Shown: in pieces, positions 1 to 10,593 of the stretch
How positions within the stretch are numbered: position 1 is the stretch's first letter
How the letters are laid out: every line of letters starts with the position of its first letter
NCBI GenBank assembly: GCA_023653785.1
Contig: JAMKCH010072585.1
Span: forward strand, 40,182 to 104,181
Direction of reading: 5' to 3'
Source of the DNA: Ophioderma brevispina
Lineage: Eukaryota > Echinodermata > Ophiuroidea > Amphilepidida > Ophiodermatidae
Length of the DNA: 64,000 bases
Translations under genes and position numbers: made by a program
Notes under the pieces: model-generated
What the model was told of the DNA's origin: nothing
Databases searched by the model: none
The model's input: the letters and a program-made list of their open reading frames with translations, nothing else

Positions 1-4
1 GTTG

Positions 5-299
5 CCAGAGGGTGTTTTGAACCAATCCCACAATGCATTGCAATGTGCCTATACTGTACTGCACTAAACACATGTCAGTACTTAGGGATAAAAAGTGTTT
101 TTAGATGTTTTAAAACCACAATACATTTCATGATCATGCAAAAAAAAATCCCTAAGTACTAGCACCTTGTGGCCTAAAATGAGTGTAAAAGTCGGAGTTT
201 TCATGTATTAAGAATAGGATTTTTGTGGGATTACATGACCTTATTGAGGTGAATTTCCCAAAACCGGTGCATTGTGGGTTGACTCAGTACACTCTCTGG
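5..299. mobile_element. hAT-like MITE, copy 1
   Basis: A 295-bp non-coding element with terminal inverted repeats of about 32 bp: the left end begins CCAGAGGGTGTTTTGAACC and the reverse complement of the right end begins CCAGAGAGTGTACTGAGTC. The first bases of the window (gttg) repeat after the right end (ggctgttg), so the left target duplication is probably cut by the window edge. The CAGAG termini and an 8-bp duplication fit hAT elements. A homologous copy lies at 22341-22632 in the opposite orientation. No transposase is encoded. Confidence 0.75.
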
Positions 300-486
300 G
301 CTGTTGCCACATTGAATGTGCTTGGCTTCCGTTGTCTGACGGGGGTCTGAATGAAAATTATGTCTGACTGTATTATATGCAGCCATGACAAATTTACAAC
401 CCTTGTAAAGTAATCATAAATGGAACCACTCTCCCCTTTTTTCTTTTATCCATTTCTCTCCCTCATTTTTCTCTACCCCTCCCCTT

Positions 487-527
487 TCTCTCTCTCTCTC
501 TTTCTCTCTCTCTCGCTCTCTCTCTCA
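487..527. repeat. (CT)n microsatellite
   Basis: Pyrimidine-rich dinucleotide run with a few interruptions, in a CT-rich stretch (about 430-540). It lies beyond the last recognised PDI-like exon on the left, probably in an intron. Nothing else is recognised between 300 and 729. Confidence 0.85.
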
Positions 528-729
528 TATTTTACCCCCTCTATATGATCGTAAATTCGGACTGCACTTACAAGCTCAATGATGCTTCCTTGTAGGTTTC
601 GTTAAAATATTCCAGGGTTAATCTCTGATCAAATTTCAGCTGTATCATATCCTCTTCTCTGAATCTAGAGGATTAAGAAAACATTGAGTACATAGATGAG
701 GATAAGACGTTTTCATTTGTTTTATTTAC

Positions 730-789
730 AGCTGAGATATTGCGTCTATTCGTCTATCTCGGAAAGCCATCTCGCCGATGGACACCGCC
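730..789 (-). CDS. PDI-like gene, probable exon 6 (end of second thioredoxin domain)
   Basis: On the minus strand this 60-bp segment follows an AG (aaaag) and ends at a GTAAAT donor. Read in the phase-2 frame passed on by the exon at 1002-1100, it gives AVSIGEMAFRDRRIDAISQL. This resembles the end of a thioredoxin fold, where a G-x-x-x-x-x-R stretch precedes an amphipathic helix. The phase fits (2 in, 2 out), but the acceptor lacks a good polypyrimidine tract. The plus strand also shows acceptor-like and donor-like signals around the same bases (tttacag at 725-731, gtaagt at 796-801), so the strand is not certain. The gene would continue off the left edge. Confidence 0.42.
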
Positions 790-1001
790 CTTTTCGTAAG
801 TCAATGATTTTGCAGGAAATTATACAAAAAAATTAAACTGGTCTCTAACATCACTAATAGGATGTGTTATTAACGTGTGAAGATAACTGGATTTTCTTGT
901 AAATTAAGGCGGTATTATTATTATTGATATTATAATTATTATATTTTGATGTGTCTGGTTCAAGGTATAATGTTTTCATAATTCTATTCAGCTTTACTTA
1001 C

Positions 1002-1100
1002 AAATATACACTGGGTAGGTTCTTCTTATCTTTTAACTTTGCCAATAAACCGGGATTTTTAGTCGTGTCAACCACACCAACATTCACTATTCCTTTTAAT
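1002..1100 (-). CDS. PDI-like gene, exon 5 (second thioredoxin domain)
   Basis: A 99-bp minus-strand exon between a strong acceptor (ttgtttttcag) and a consensus GTAAGT donor, phase 2 on both sides. It encodes LKGIVNVGVVDTTKNP followed by GLLAKLKDKKNLPSVYF. The V-G-V-V-D-T-T-x-N-P stretch and the following helix match the central strand and helix after the active-site helix in PDI thioredoxin domains; LPSVYF corresponds to the strand that follows. The residues expected just before it (aromatic, Pro, Cys-x-x-Cys, long helix) are not in the previous recognised exon at 9409-9544, so an exon of about 75-85 bp is missing from the model. The intron on its upstream side is 8.3 kb and holds the 33-bp satellite. 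Confidence 0.75.
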
Positions 1101-1960
1101 CTGAAAAACAAATCATATTGACATTATCAATACATTATATACCTCGCATTGTACTTTTAAAAGCACAGAACACAAAAGCATGAACCTTTACCGGGGTTGA
1201 GCTCTTATTAATAATCGATACATTGTTGTTATCTTTTCACACTTATGTCATCGATGTTGTTCACAATAAAACTGTTTCAAATGCTATCCTTCGTCTTTAT
1301 TATTTTATTTAGATTTTATTCAATTCAGTTCTGGTTCGTCAGATAAATTTATGTTCGTCTAGCTGAAAATAAGCTGTATTATTAACAGGACAAATTTGGG
1401 GTTTTTTTCAGAAAATTTATAATTTCGTTGATATTTGCTATCTTCAGTAGATAGCAATGAACTGAAGTAAAACTAAATGACTGGGCATCCTGGTTATAGT
1501 AGATTTCTAATAGATAACAGATAAGTAGTAAATGTTTAAGTTCTAGATAAAGTAGTGCATTATCATTTTGAGACGTCATCGATGTAGGCTATGTCTAATT
1601 TACGGGAGACGGTATGACAAATTTCCTCAAATACTTAATTTTTTCACTATAATTTGGTGGGTTGTTTCTACATTAAAGCAGTTATATGCACACACGTATC
1701 CCTGATTTATGAGTTAAAAAAAATGCATTTCCACATTTTTCGATTCTCTCGCAATATCGCTGCTAATCCCTTTAAGGGAACCCTTTATTGTTCTTTACAT
1801 AACCTATGAAGGTTCCATATAGAGGACAACTTTAGAACAATTTTAGAAACATGTTTAAATACTGAAGTTGTTTAGAGTATTGGTCAACATGTTTAAAAAG
1901 TAATAGTAAGAATGCGTTTATTTGCTAAACAGGGATTTTGGAGTGCAGCATATAAGCAGA
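1101..1960. other. Intron sequence, no recognised feature
   Basis: AT-rich sequence between PDI-like exon 5 and the satellite array. I see no conserved exon, RNA gene or bounded repeat. I looked here for the missing Cys-x-x-Cys exon and did not find it. Confidence 0.5.
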
Positions 1961-2995
1961 TGAAGTAGTGAAGTATCGGTAGTAGATAGATGAGGTAGCG
2001 AAGTATCAGTAGTAAATGTCATATGAAGTAGTGAAATATCGGTAGTAGATAACAGATGAAGAAGTGAAGTATCGGTAGTAAATGTCATATGAAGTAGTGA
2101 AGTATCGGTAGTAGATAACAGATGGAGTAGTGAAGTATCAGTAGTAGATAACAGATGTATCAGTAGTAAATGTCATATGAAGTGGTGAAATATCAGCAGT
2201 AGATGAAGTAGTGAAGTGTCAGCAGTACATAGTAGATGAAGTAGTGGAATTTGCAGTAAATAGCAGGCGAAGTAGTGAAGTATCAGATCAGTAGAAGTGT
2301 CAGCAGTATACAGGAGATGTAGTGAAATATCAACAGTAGATATTAGATGAAGGAGTGAAATATCAGCAGTAGATAACAGATGAAGTAGTGAAGTATCAAC
2401 AGTAGATAGCAGACGAAGTTGTGGAGTATCAGCAGTAGTTAAGTATCAACAGTAGATAGTAGATGAAGTAGGGGAGTATCGGTAGTGAATAGCAGATGAA
2501 GTAGTGAAATATGAGTAGATGGCAGATGAAGTACTGTAGTATCAGCAATAGATAGTAGATGAGTGAAATATTACAAGTGAATTATCAGCAGTAGTTAGCA
2601 GAAGTAGACTATCAAAAGTAGATAGCACTTGAAGTAGTTAAGTATCAACAGTAGATAACGGATAAAGCAGTCTAATATCCGCTGTAGATAGCAGATGAAG
2701 TAGTGAAATAGCAGTAAATAGCAGATGAAGTAGTGAAGTATCGGATCAGCAGTAGATAGCAGATGAAGTAGTGAAATATCCGCAGTAGATAGCAGATGAA
2801 GTAGTAAAATAGCAGTAGCAGAAATATCCGCGGTAGATAGCAGATGAAGTAGTAAAATATAAGCAGTAGAAAGCAGATGAAGTAGTGAAGTAGCAGTGAA
2901 AAGCAGACGAAATAGTGAAGTATCAGGTCATCAGTAGCTAGCAGATGAAGTAGTGAAGTGTCAGATCAGCAGTGAATAGCAGATGAAGTAGTCTT

Positions 2996-3114
2996 CTTCT
3001 TAGCGTATCCACAAGTCATTGGTAATGGCTTGTGGTGGTGTCAGGATTTATTCAACTTAGTAAGCTGATCCGGGCCGCGTGTATTCATGATACGGACGCT
3101 CCTGACATGGCCCA
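2996..3114 (+). repeat. Dispersed repeat fragment inside the satellite
   Basis: About 119 bp unrelated to the satellite, beginning tcttcttcttagcgtatcca and ending cctgacatggccc. The same sequence recurs, diverged, at about 61488-61604, inside a TIR element at 61403-62088. Shared blocks include GTATCCACAAGTC, ATCCGGGCC, GATACGGAC and CATGGCCC. It is either a fragment of that element or of an older repeat captured by both. Confidence 0.7.
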
Positions 3115-3471
3115 TAGTAGTAAAATAGCAGATGTAGTGATGTATTGGATCAGCAATAGATAGCAGATGAAGTCGGAGAGTATCAGCAGCAGATGAAGAA
3201 GTGAAATATCATGAGTAGATGGCGGATGAAGTACTGCAGTATCAGCAATAGTTGACGAAGTAGTGAAATATTAGCAGTAAATAACAGGTGAATAAGTTAA
3301 TTATCAGCAGTAGAGAGCAGTAGTAGACTATCTAGAAGTAGACAGCACTTGAAGTAGTTAAGTATCAACAGTAGATAACAGATAAAGCAGTCAGATGTCC
3401 GCAGTAGATAGCAGATGAAGTAGTGAAATATCCGCAGTAGATAGCAGATGAAGTAGTGAAATAGTATACAA

Positions 3472-3626
3472 ATATTGAATGCCTATTGCGTGGAATAGTA
3501 AATATATATCACAATGTCAAATTATGAATTTTCTATTTCACGAGGCGAAGCCGAGTGAAATGGAACATTCCAAATTTGACAGAGTGATATATTTTTACTA
3601 TTCCACAAACATAGACATTCAATAAT
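3472..3626. mobile_element. Palindromic (foldback) MITE
   Basis: A 155-bp near-palindrome. Each arm carries, in order, an ATTGAATG-like end, GTGGAATAGTAAA, ATATATCAC and TGTCAAATT. The two arms meet in a GC-richer centre containing CGAGGCGAAGCCGAG, itself almost palindromic. It interrupts the satellite. No coding capacity. No unambiguous target duplication was identified. Confidence 0.7.
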
Positions 3627-4049
3627 TTTCTGCCGTTGAATATACTTACTATTCAATGGCTCAATCGGTATATAACAGTAAATAGCAGATGAAGTAGTGA
3701 TGTATCGGATCAGCAGTAGATAGCAGATGAAGTCGAAGAGTATCAGCAGCAGATGAAGAAGTGAAGTATCAGCAGTAGATAGCAGATAAAGTAGTGAAGT
3801 ATCAGCAGTAGATAGCAGATGAAGTAGTGAAGTATCAGCAGTAGATTGCAGATGAAGTAGTGGAGTATCAGCAGTAGATAGCAGATGAAGTAATGGAATA
3901 TCAGCAACAGATAGCAGATGAAGTAATGAAGTATCAGCAGTAGATAGTAGATGAAGTAGTGACACATCAACGGTAAATAAAAGATGATGTAGTGAAGTAT
4001 CAACAATAGATAGCAGATGAAGTAGTCATTTAGTGAAACATCAGTAGTA

Positions 4050-4942
4050 CAGAGTGGTCCAAAAAAAGGTTTACACTTTTTCGTTTGCAAATTTCTAAAA
4101 AGTGGGTACACATATCAAAATAGTTTGAAGATATTTATTAACTACAATATCTTGTTGGAACCTGGTGAAAACGGCGTTGAAAACAAAGCTGAAATGACAA
4201 AATGACCGCCATCTAGAGAAAAAAGATCAAAAACCACTTTGCACACACGTAAGTCTATGGCACGGTGTTGGCGGTCACGAATTATATCCATGATTGATAC
4301 CCACAATGAACAACGCACCCCGTCATGGGACTTGGTATTTATTAATAACCACAACGGTAAGAATTAAGGCATCTCAAATTATTTCAAGTTTCTCTTATAA
4401 ATTTAAAAATAAAACGGCTGCAATATTTCTTCTTTATGATCTTGTCCCAAACCATGCAAACATTGAAAATGTACAAGCAGAGTCTTGATCAGTATTGACA
4501 AGAAAAACATGCAAGTCTCATTCAATTCAAAATTTTCCCCCAAATGAAATCAACTTAATTATTATGTAAATGGATATTTCAAGTTCAGTTTCAGGGTTGA
4601 GATATTCTTTCATTCATTTTCAAACTGTTAAACATTCCGCACAAACTCAAGGGTGGTCAGAAGTTTGTTACGTGAGTAGGCATACAGTTCACGCAATGGT
4701 ATTGATTATACTGTTAACCATCACGATTTCCCATAGACTTACGTGTGTGCAAAGTGGGTTTTGACCATTTTTCTCTACACGGTCGCCATTTTGTTATTTG
4801 AGCTTTGTTTTCAATGCCGTTTTCACCAGGTGCTAACAAGATATTGTAGTTAATAAATATCATAAAAAACCTTGTGATATGTCCACCCACTTTTGAGAAA
4901 TTTGCAGACATAAAAGTGTAAACCTTTTTTTGGACCACACTG
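4050..4942. mobile_element. Tc1/mariner-like MITE with about 200-bp inverted repeats
   Basis: An 893-bp element inserted in the satellite. The ends are CAGAGTGGTCCAAAAAAAGG and, reverse-complemented, CAGTGTGGTCCAAAAAAAGG. Similarity of the arms runs inwards about 200 bp to a shared block around CCATAGACTTACGTGTGTGC. It is flanked by TA on each side (4048-4049 and 4943-4944), the target duplication of Tc1/mariner elements. The unique middle has only short unrelated reading frames, so the element is non-autonomous. Confidence 0.85.
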
Positions 4943-5848
4943 TAGATAACAGATGAAGTAATGGGGTATCAGCAGTAGATAGCAGATAAAGTAGTGAAGT
5001 ATCAGCAGTAGATAGCAGATAAAGTAGTGAAGTATCAGCAGCAGATAGCAGATGAAGTAGGGGGATTATCAACAGTAGATAGATGATGTAGTGAGGTATC
5101 AGGAGTATATAGCAGAAGTATTGAAATATCAGAAGTAGATGGCAGATGAAGTAGTGAAATGTCAGTAGTAGATAACAGATGAAGTAGTGAAGTATCAGTA
5201 GTAGAGAGCAAATGACGTAGTGGAGTATCAGTAGTAATTAGCAGATGAAGTAGTGAAGTATCGGTAGTAGATAACAGACGAAGTAGTGAAGTATCAGCAT
5301 TAGATTGCAGATGAAGTAGTGGAGTATCAGCAGTAGATAACAGATGAAGTTGTGAATTATCAGCAGTAGATAGCAGATGAAGTAGTGAAATATCCGCAGT
5401 AGATAGCTGATGAAGTAGTGAAATAGCAGTAAATAACAGATGAAGTAGTGATGTATCGGATCAGCAGTAGATAGCAGATGAAGTCGAAGAGTATCAGCAG
5501 CAGATGAAGAAGTGAAGTATCAGCAGTAGATAACAGATGAAGTACTGAAATGTCAGCAGTAGATAGCAGATGAAGTAGTGAAGTATCAGCAGCAGATAGC
5601 AGATGAAGTAGGGGGTATCAACAGTAGATAGATGATGTAGTGAGGTATCAGGAGTATATAGCAGAAGTAGTGAAATATCAGAAGTAGATGGCAGATGAAG
5701 TAGTGAAATAGCTGTAGATAGCAGATGAAGTAGTGAAATAGCTGTAGATAGCAGATGAAGTAGTGAAGTATCGGGAGTAGATAACAGAATGAAGTAGTGA
5801 AGTATAAGTAGTAGATAACAGATGAAGTAGTGAAGTATCATAACATTA
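4943..5848. repeat. 33-bp satellite array, segment 2
   Basis: Continuation of the same 33-bp array on the far side of the MITE. Larger blocks are duplicated: the stretch around 5440-5530 closely repeats 3690-3770, including the phrase atcggatcagcagtagatag followed by gaagtcgaagagtatc. This indicates segmental duplication of multi-unit blocks in addition to single-unit expansion. Confidence 0.93.
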
Positions 5849-5849
5849 C

Positions 5850-6003
5850 ATAACATACATGACTTATATTTTGAAAGGCGCCTTTTCGCATAGATACAAA
5901 GCGCCTTTATGAGTAATACATGTACGACTGAAAGAGGTGAGTTTTGAACATTGACTTAAACTTTTCAACAGTACTGGCACTACGAATGGTGATAGGAATT
6001 TGG
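5850..6003 (-). mobile_element. LINE 3' end fragment in the satellite
   Basis: The minus strand reads PITIRSASTVEKFK then SMFKTHLFQSYMYYS and a stop at 5907-5909. This is the typical C-terminal tail of a non-LTR retrotransposon reverse transcriptase (a Leu-Pro/Ile-Arg block, a Phe-Lys block and a Leu-Phe ending). A short 3' region with an inverted GGCGCCTTT/AAAGGCGC motif and an AT-rich tail follows. Only the last 150 bp or so survive, as expected for a 5'-truncated insertion. The clade is not assignable. Confidence 0.6.
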
Positions 6004-6990
6004 TATCGGTAGTAGATAACAGATGAAGAAGTGAAGTATCGGTAGTAAATGTCATATGAAGTAGTGAAGTATCGGTAGTAGATAACAGGTGAAGTAGTGA
6101 AGTATCAGTAGTAGATAGCAGATGACGTAGTGAAGTATAAGTAGTAGATAACAGACGAAGTAGTGAAGTAGTAAAGTATCGGTAGTAGATAGCAGATGAG
6201 GTAGCGAAGTATCAGTAGTAAATGTCATATGAAGTAGTGCAATATCGGTAGTAGATAACAGATGAAGAAGTGAAGTATCGGTAGTAAATGTCATATGAAG
6301 TAGTGAAGTATCGGTAGTAGATAACAAATGAAGGAGTGAAGTATCGGTAGTAGATAACAGACGAAGTAGTGAAGTATCGGTAGTAGATAACAGATGAAGT
6401 AGTGAAGTATCAGTAGTAGATAACAGATGAAGAAGTGAAGTATCAGTAGTAGATAGCAGATGACGTAGTGGAGTATCGGTAGTAGATAGCAGATGAAGTA
6501 GCGAAGTATCAGCAGTAGATAGCAGATGAAGTAGTGAAGTATCAGCAGTAGATAGTAGATGAAGTAACGGAGTATCAGCAGTAGATAGCAGATGAAGTAG
6601 TCGAGTATCAGCAGTAGATAGTAGATGAAGTGGTGGAGTATCAGCAGTAGATAACAGATGAAGTAGTGGAGTATCAGCAGTAGATAGCAGATGAAGTAAC
6701 GGAGTATCAGCAGTAGATTACAGATGAAGTTGTGAATTATCAGCAGTAGATAGCAGATGAAATTGTGAAGTATCAATAGTATAGCATATAAAGTATTGGA
6801 AGTATCAGTAGTTGTTGGCAGATGATATTGGGAAGTACCAGAAGCAGAAAAAGATGACGTAGTGGAATATCAGCAGTAGACGACAAAGGAAAAAAACAAC
6901 TATAGTGACGTATCAGCAGAAGATATCGGACATAGTGGACAGTATTTGAAGTATTAGATAGCATTATTAGGAAATCATCAGCAGTAGTGA
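6004..6990. repeat. 33-bp satellite array, segment 3
   Basis: The most regular part of the array, with about 29 units. Units between 6330 and 6760 differ by only a few bases, so this end is probably the most recently expanded. Beyond about 6780 the units decay and merge into ordinary intron sequence. Again a minus-strand frame is open for 161 codons purely because of the 33-bp period. Confidence 0.93.
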
Positions 6991-8124
6991 CAGTTGGAGT
7001 AAGATAAAGTATTGATATGGTATCACAGTATACCCCGGTATAACTCTCGTAGATGCAGTAAATACAATAGGGAATGTTTAAACATTTGGACACCAGCATA
7101 CGATATTGAATTGCTGCGTAGTCTCGAATGCTGTTATTTTTATACTTACCTGGTTGCTAAGTTTCTGTTAAATCTTGAGGATCCTCCAACAATGTATGTT
7201 ATGAGGATCGCAACTGTAATAGGATAGCACAACGATATTTTGTTGTATAATTATAAAAAACGTCCTATATGAAGTGTTGCTGTTGCTGGGTGTATGTTTG
7301 CTCTATTTGTAAAACTATTTATAATTGCTAGTCTATTTTTGATCAATATCACCGAGGAATATTGGAACTGATTACTTAATAAACCATCTATAGTTTAATA
7401 TATGATTGAGGACTTTATGGCATTATTTTTCAGCTCTAATTAAATATTGTGGCGTCTACTGTTGTTTTATTTTTCCTGGTGGTTACATTCAATAGCGCAT
7501 ATAAAAATGACAAATCAAAAAAGGGAATCTGAAGTTTTTTTTTTAAAAAATCGAAAAAAATCATATAATCTTCTTTTTAACATATCTGTTACGAGTTTAA
7601 CTATCCTAACATATCCTTCAAAGTATAGTAATAGCTTATGTTTGTTTTCACTGTAAATTGCGCGTGTGGCATAATTCACTACTTTTTCATGGGGAAAGAT
7701 TCCTACGGGGGGGGGGGCGTTGCCCCCCCTCATGGTTAACGCCACTGTTAAGGGTGGTTGTTCCGATTGATGTGTTTTGTGTTCTCTACTTGATGGCGAG
7801 CCTGGCACTTGCACATACCCCCATCAAGTACCGGGGAAAACAAACGTGCAGTTTTGATGGAAGCAATAATGCATTTCAAAGCCCTATTCAATACTGGTAA
7901 TAAAAGTGTTTTAACCACTAAAACGAAAACGGCGTTTTTTTGTTTATATCTTGGGAATGAAATGGATTCGAGGGCTCAAATTTCAGGACGACAATGAAGA
8001 AAAATACTGCCGTTCATCTGATATCAAACCGATACTACTTCGGGTAAATTCAGGGGGTCCCAATAACGATCGGAACAACCCATTTAACATGAAAAAAATA
8101 TCAGCCAAGTAAACTTGCGTGATC
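6991..8124. other. Intron sequence; one G/C-run hairpin
   Basis: No exon or complete element recognised. At about 7706-7728 a run of G, cgtt and a run of C can form a hairpin. Just beyond, AACGCCACTG at 7739-7748 looks like a single hAT-type terminus (CAGTGGCG on the minus strand) with no partner found. Confidence 0.45.
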
Positions 8125-9095
8125 ACCTAGCAAGATGGCAGTATGGACATGACCTCAGATGACATTTTGACCTTGTCTGACCCTCGACATCATCCACGTA
8201 TGAATGAAACCCGTATTACCCCTTACCAATCTGTTTTCTCTGGTTTTCTTTTTTTCACACGAGAAACAAATTTTATTTTTCATATTTTACCTATAAAACA
8301 TACAATATAGTAACAGCACATAAATACTCATTTTGAAAGTATAATCTACATCAAATATTTTCTTCTGCTAAAGTCCATTAAATATGCCCATCGTTTATAA
8401 AATTTGCCCATTTTATTAAATCAAAATCAATTCATTGCAATTGCCTCGTCATCATTAACTCCAAAAAGTAAATCACTGTTGTTTCCATGTAAAATTAACA
8501 CGTCTTTTTTCTCTTATCCATTTTTTATTTACCCTTTTCCAAAAAGCATTAGTTATTCGCAGTTGCAAAACATATGTAACGATTTCCTCTTAATCTAGCG
8601 AATGCGCACAGACTGCTTTCTTGCGAATTTTAAATAGAAAGAATTTGTGCCTAGTGTTCTATGGGTTAGTCGGAATTGGAACCATCTTAGCTTCGTGTCA
8701 TTGTGCAGATAAAATGTGTTACAAAGATATTGTTCCATCTTGATGTTCATATTAAAATATGAGTTTGTTTTCTCATTTCGGTAAAACAATTTACGAATAA
8801 CATTTTTTTCTTTGAGATCAAGAGATCATAATTCCGCCCCTTGAACCGTTTTGTTCTTTCAGAAGGCGCAAATGGAATGGTATTGTGGGATGCTACAATG
8901 GTATCTCCAGTATTATTAAGTACATCGGAGAATGATTTTCTGATTGTGTCTAAAGTCTGGGGTTTATATCCGACTTCAACTTATTGAAGAAGACCTGAAA
9001 ATGAAAACCTACCAAAACCCATAACCAAACTGGAACATGCGGACATGCGCGCTATCGCAAACCTCCCTACTGCTTTTCAAACCAGGAGGATAAAA
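8125..9095. repeat. TGACCT-type dispersed repeat, split copy
   Basis: The stretch at 8125-8215 (GGACATGACCTCAGATGAC and following) and the stretch at 8941-9095 (ending CTGCTTTTCAA...GGATAAAAA) both match the single continuous repeat at 51283-51530. The 720 bp between them has no counterpart there and is probably inserted sequence, though I could not define its ends. Confidence 0.45.
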
Positions 9096-9408
9096 ATTAA
9101 CATCAAGATTGGGAATGGATGAAGCAGTGGAAATTGTGGTATCGTTTATATATAAAAGTATAATTTGGATAGTCAGTCAGTTGTCTAAAGAATCAGGCTT
9201 TAGGGGACTTAATTGGTTTCATTCGATTCCCGCTTTTTTGCAAACATTCATTTTGGCTTTTTTGGGTTGAAAACCAGTGATACGAAATCTGGTAAAACAT
9301 GATGCGCCTCAATACGTGTGAGTGCCCCACCAACTACCTACAGGGGCCTGGACTCATGGGATTTTGGAAAATAAATTTAGTTGGATGGTAATTTAAACAA
9401 CGACTTAC

Positions 9409-9544
9409 AACAATACAACCCACTGTGTGGTTTTATCATTTGTTACTTTCACGTGACGATCGAAATTCTTATCGGTTAACTCGACAGCTGCCCTCTTGCT
9501 ATGCTTTTCAACCCAGCTCTGAACACCTGTTGCTGTTAATGGAC
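9409..9544 (-). CDS. PDI-like gene, exon 3 (domain linker and start of second thioredoxin domain)
   Basis: A 136-bp minus-strand exon between acceptor tttgttttatag and donor GTAAGT, entering in phase 1 and leaving in phase 2. It encodes PLTATGVQSWVEKHSKRA, then AVELTDKNFDRHVKV and TNDKTTQWVVL. The first part is the C-terminal helix of one thioredoxin domain. V-E-L-T-D-K-N-F-D is the hallmark start of a PDI-type catalytic domain, and W-V-V-L-(F) is the strand leading into the active site. The split last codon begins TT, so the expected Phe would be completed by the next exon. That next exon, which should carry the Cys-x-x-Cys motif, was not found. Confidence 0.85.
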
Positions 9545-10193
9545 CTATAAAACAAAACGGTAATTCCAGTTTCAAATGGATCGTTAGCAATCGATGATCA
9601 TCTGTAATTAAAGTAATTAGTTTCCAAACAAATCCGAGTTTTGGAATAAATTATTGTATGGTTACATTGAATTATCACATAGAAAAGAGTGTTAATTATT
9701 TAGCAGTGAAACATGGATTTTTTTTGGTTAAAATACACTGTCGTGACCAAACGAAGTTCCAAAACGAGTTGTTAGTTCACATCGTCAAGATATAATGCAC
9801 TAATATGATAATGCAATAATTTTTTTCAACAGTGAAATGTTATTAGCACACAAGTAAGATTCCTACAGCGACACACATACCAGCTTATTTTTGCGAATTT
9901 CATACTTTTAACCGGAAATTTTAACATCCAAATTGAATCCAATATGTACAAATTATAAACGTATCTAGAATTTGGAAATTATTACGATAAAAATATAGCT
10001 CTCCTTTCCTTCTTATTTTTCTATATGCACTCATCCGTGACTTTTGATCCTCCTCTGTGACAACTTCGCAGTATGTCACTGAAAGTGTTTCTGTTGTAAA
10101 TTGTTTTAGGTCATAATATACTGTATTATTATTTATATCAGGCTTCCGAGTGGTGCAAAGAAATCTTTGTATTGTAAAGTTTTGGTAAAAGTC

Positions 10194-10239
10194 CCCGGAT
10201 GTAATACAATATTCTTTTTAATATTGTATCGCATCCGGG
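10194..10239. repeat. Short perfect-arm hairpin
   Basis: CCCGGATGTAATACAATATT and its near reverse complement flank a few bases; the two arms differ only at TA versus CG next to the ATG. It lies in the intron between PDI-like exons 2 and 3, just upstream of a larger palindromic element, and may be a remnant of a related foldback sequence. Confidence 0.6.
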
Positions 10240-10357
10240 CATTTTAGTGAGAACGCCATTACTGACCATTATTGAAACACTGCTCGTTCGCCAGTTGGAC
10301 TACAGCACTGTCAGCGCAAGGTTTGGTTTGAGTCAGCCTGATATTTAAATAATAATA

Positions 10358-10500
10358 ATAATATTGAATGGCTTTTGTTCGTATGATACAAGAATATATT
10401 GCACTCGCTAGATAAATATTGTACTCGTCTTCGACTCGTACAATATTTTTCTAGCTCGTGCAATATATTCTTGTATCATACTCAAGCCATTCAATATTAT
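10358..10500. mobile_element. Palindromic (foldback) MITE
   Basis: A 143-bp near-palindrome. Both arms contain ATAATATTGAATGGC, ATGATACAAGAATATATTGC, then a CTAG block and ATATTGTAC, meeting in a centre around CGTCTTCGACTCG. Its ends (TATTGAATGG) resemble those of the element at 3472-3626, suggesting two members of one group. It is intronic and non-coding. Confidence 0.7.
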
Positions 10501-10593
10501 ATAATTACTCTATTTCCCAGATTATGAGTGGAAGCTAAAAGTAACTGTGTCTGGAGGAATTAAGCAATAATCTGGGCGCTATCCTTAACTTAC

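Larger units (their letters stand above)
1962..4047. repeat. 33-bp satellite array, segment 1
   Basis: Many degenerate copies of a unit close to GTAGATAGCAGATGAAGTAG plus TGAAGTATCAGCA, 33 bp per unit. Because 33 is divisible by three, minus-strand frames stay open over long stretches and read as an 11-residue Leu/His/Ser-rich repeat; this is a repeat artefact, not a gene. Copies vary by substitution and by loss of blocks, most strongly at the left end. The segment is interrupted by a dispersed repeat (2996-3114) and a palindromic element (3472-3626). It sits in the intron between PDI-like exons 3 and 5. Confidence 0.95.

Noticed and set aside
725..801. Plus-strand micro-exon between tttacag and gtaagt
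   Set aside because: Isolated on the plus strand; the minus strand gives a thioredoxin-like peptide in the phase required by the neighbouring exon, so the minus reading is preferred.
6291..6776. 161-codon minus-strand open frame of Leu/Ile/Tyr-rich 11-residue repeats, and similar frames at 3522-4111, 5494-5856 and 6052-6327
   Set aside because: They are produced by the 33-bp period of the satellite; several frames are open over the same DNA and there is no splice or start context.
1962..6990. Regular repeats considered as a CRISPR-like array
   Set aside because: There are no unique spacers; units are contiguous and degenerate, and the surrounding DNA is animal-type.
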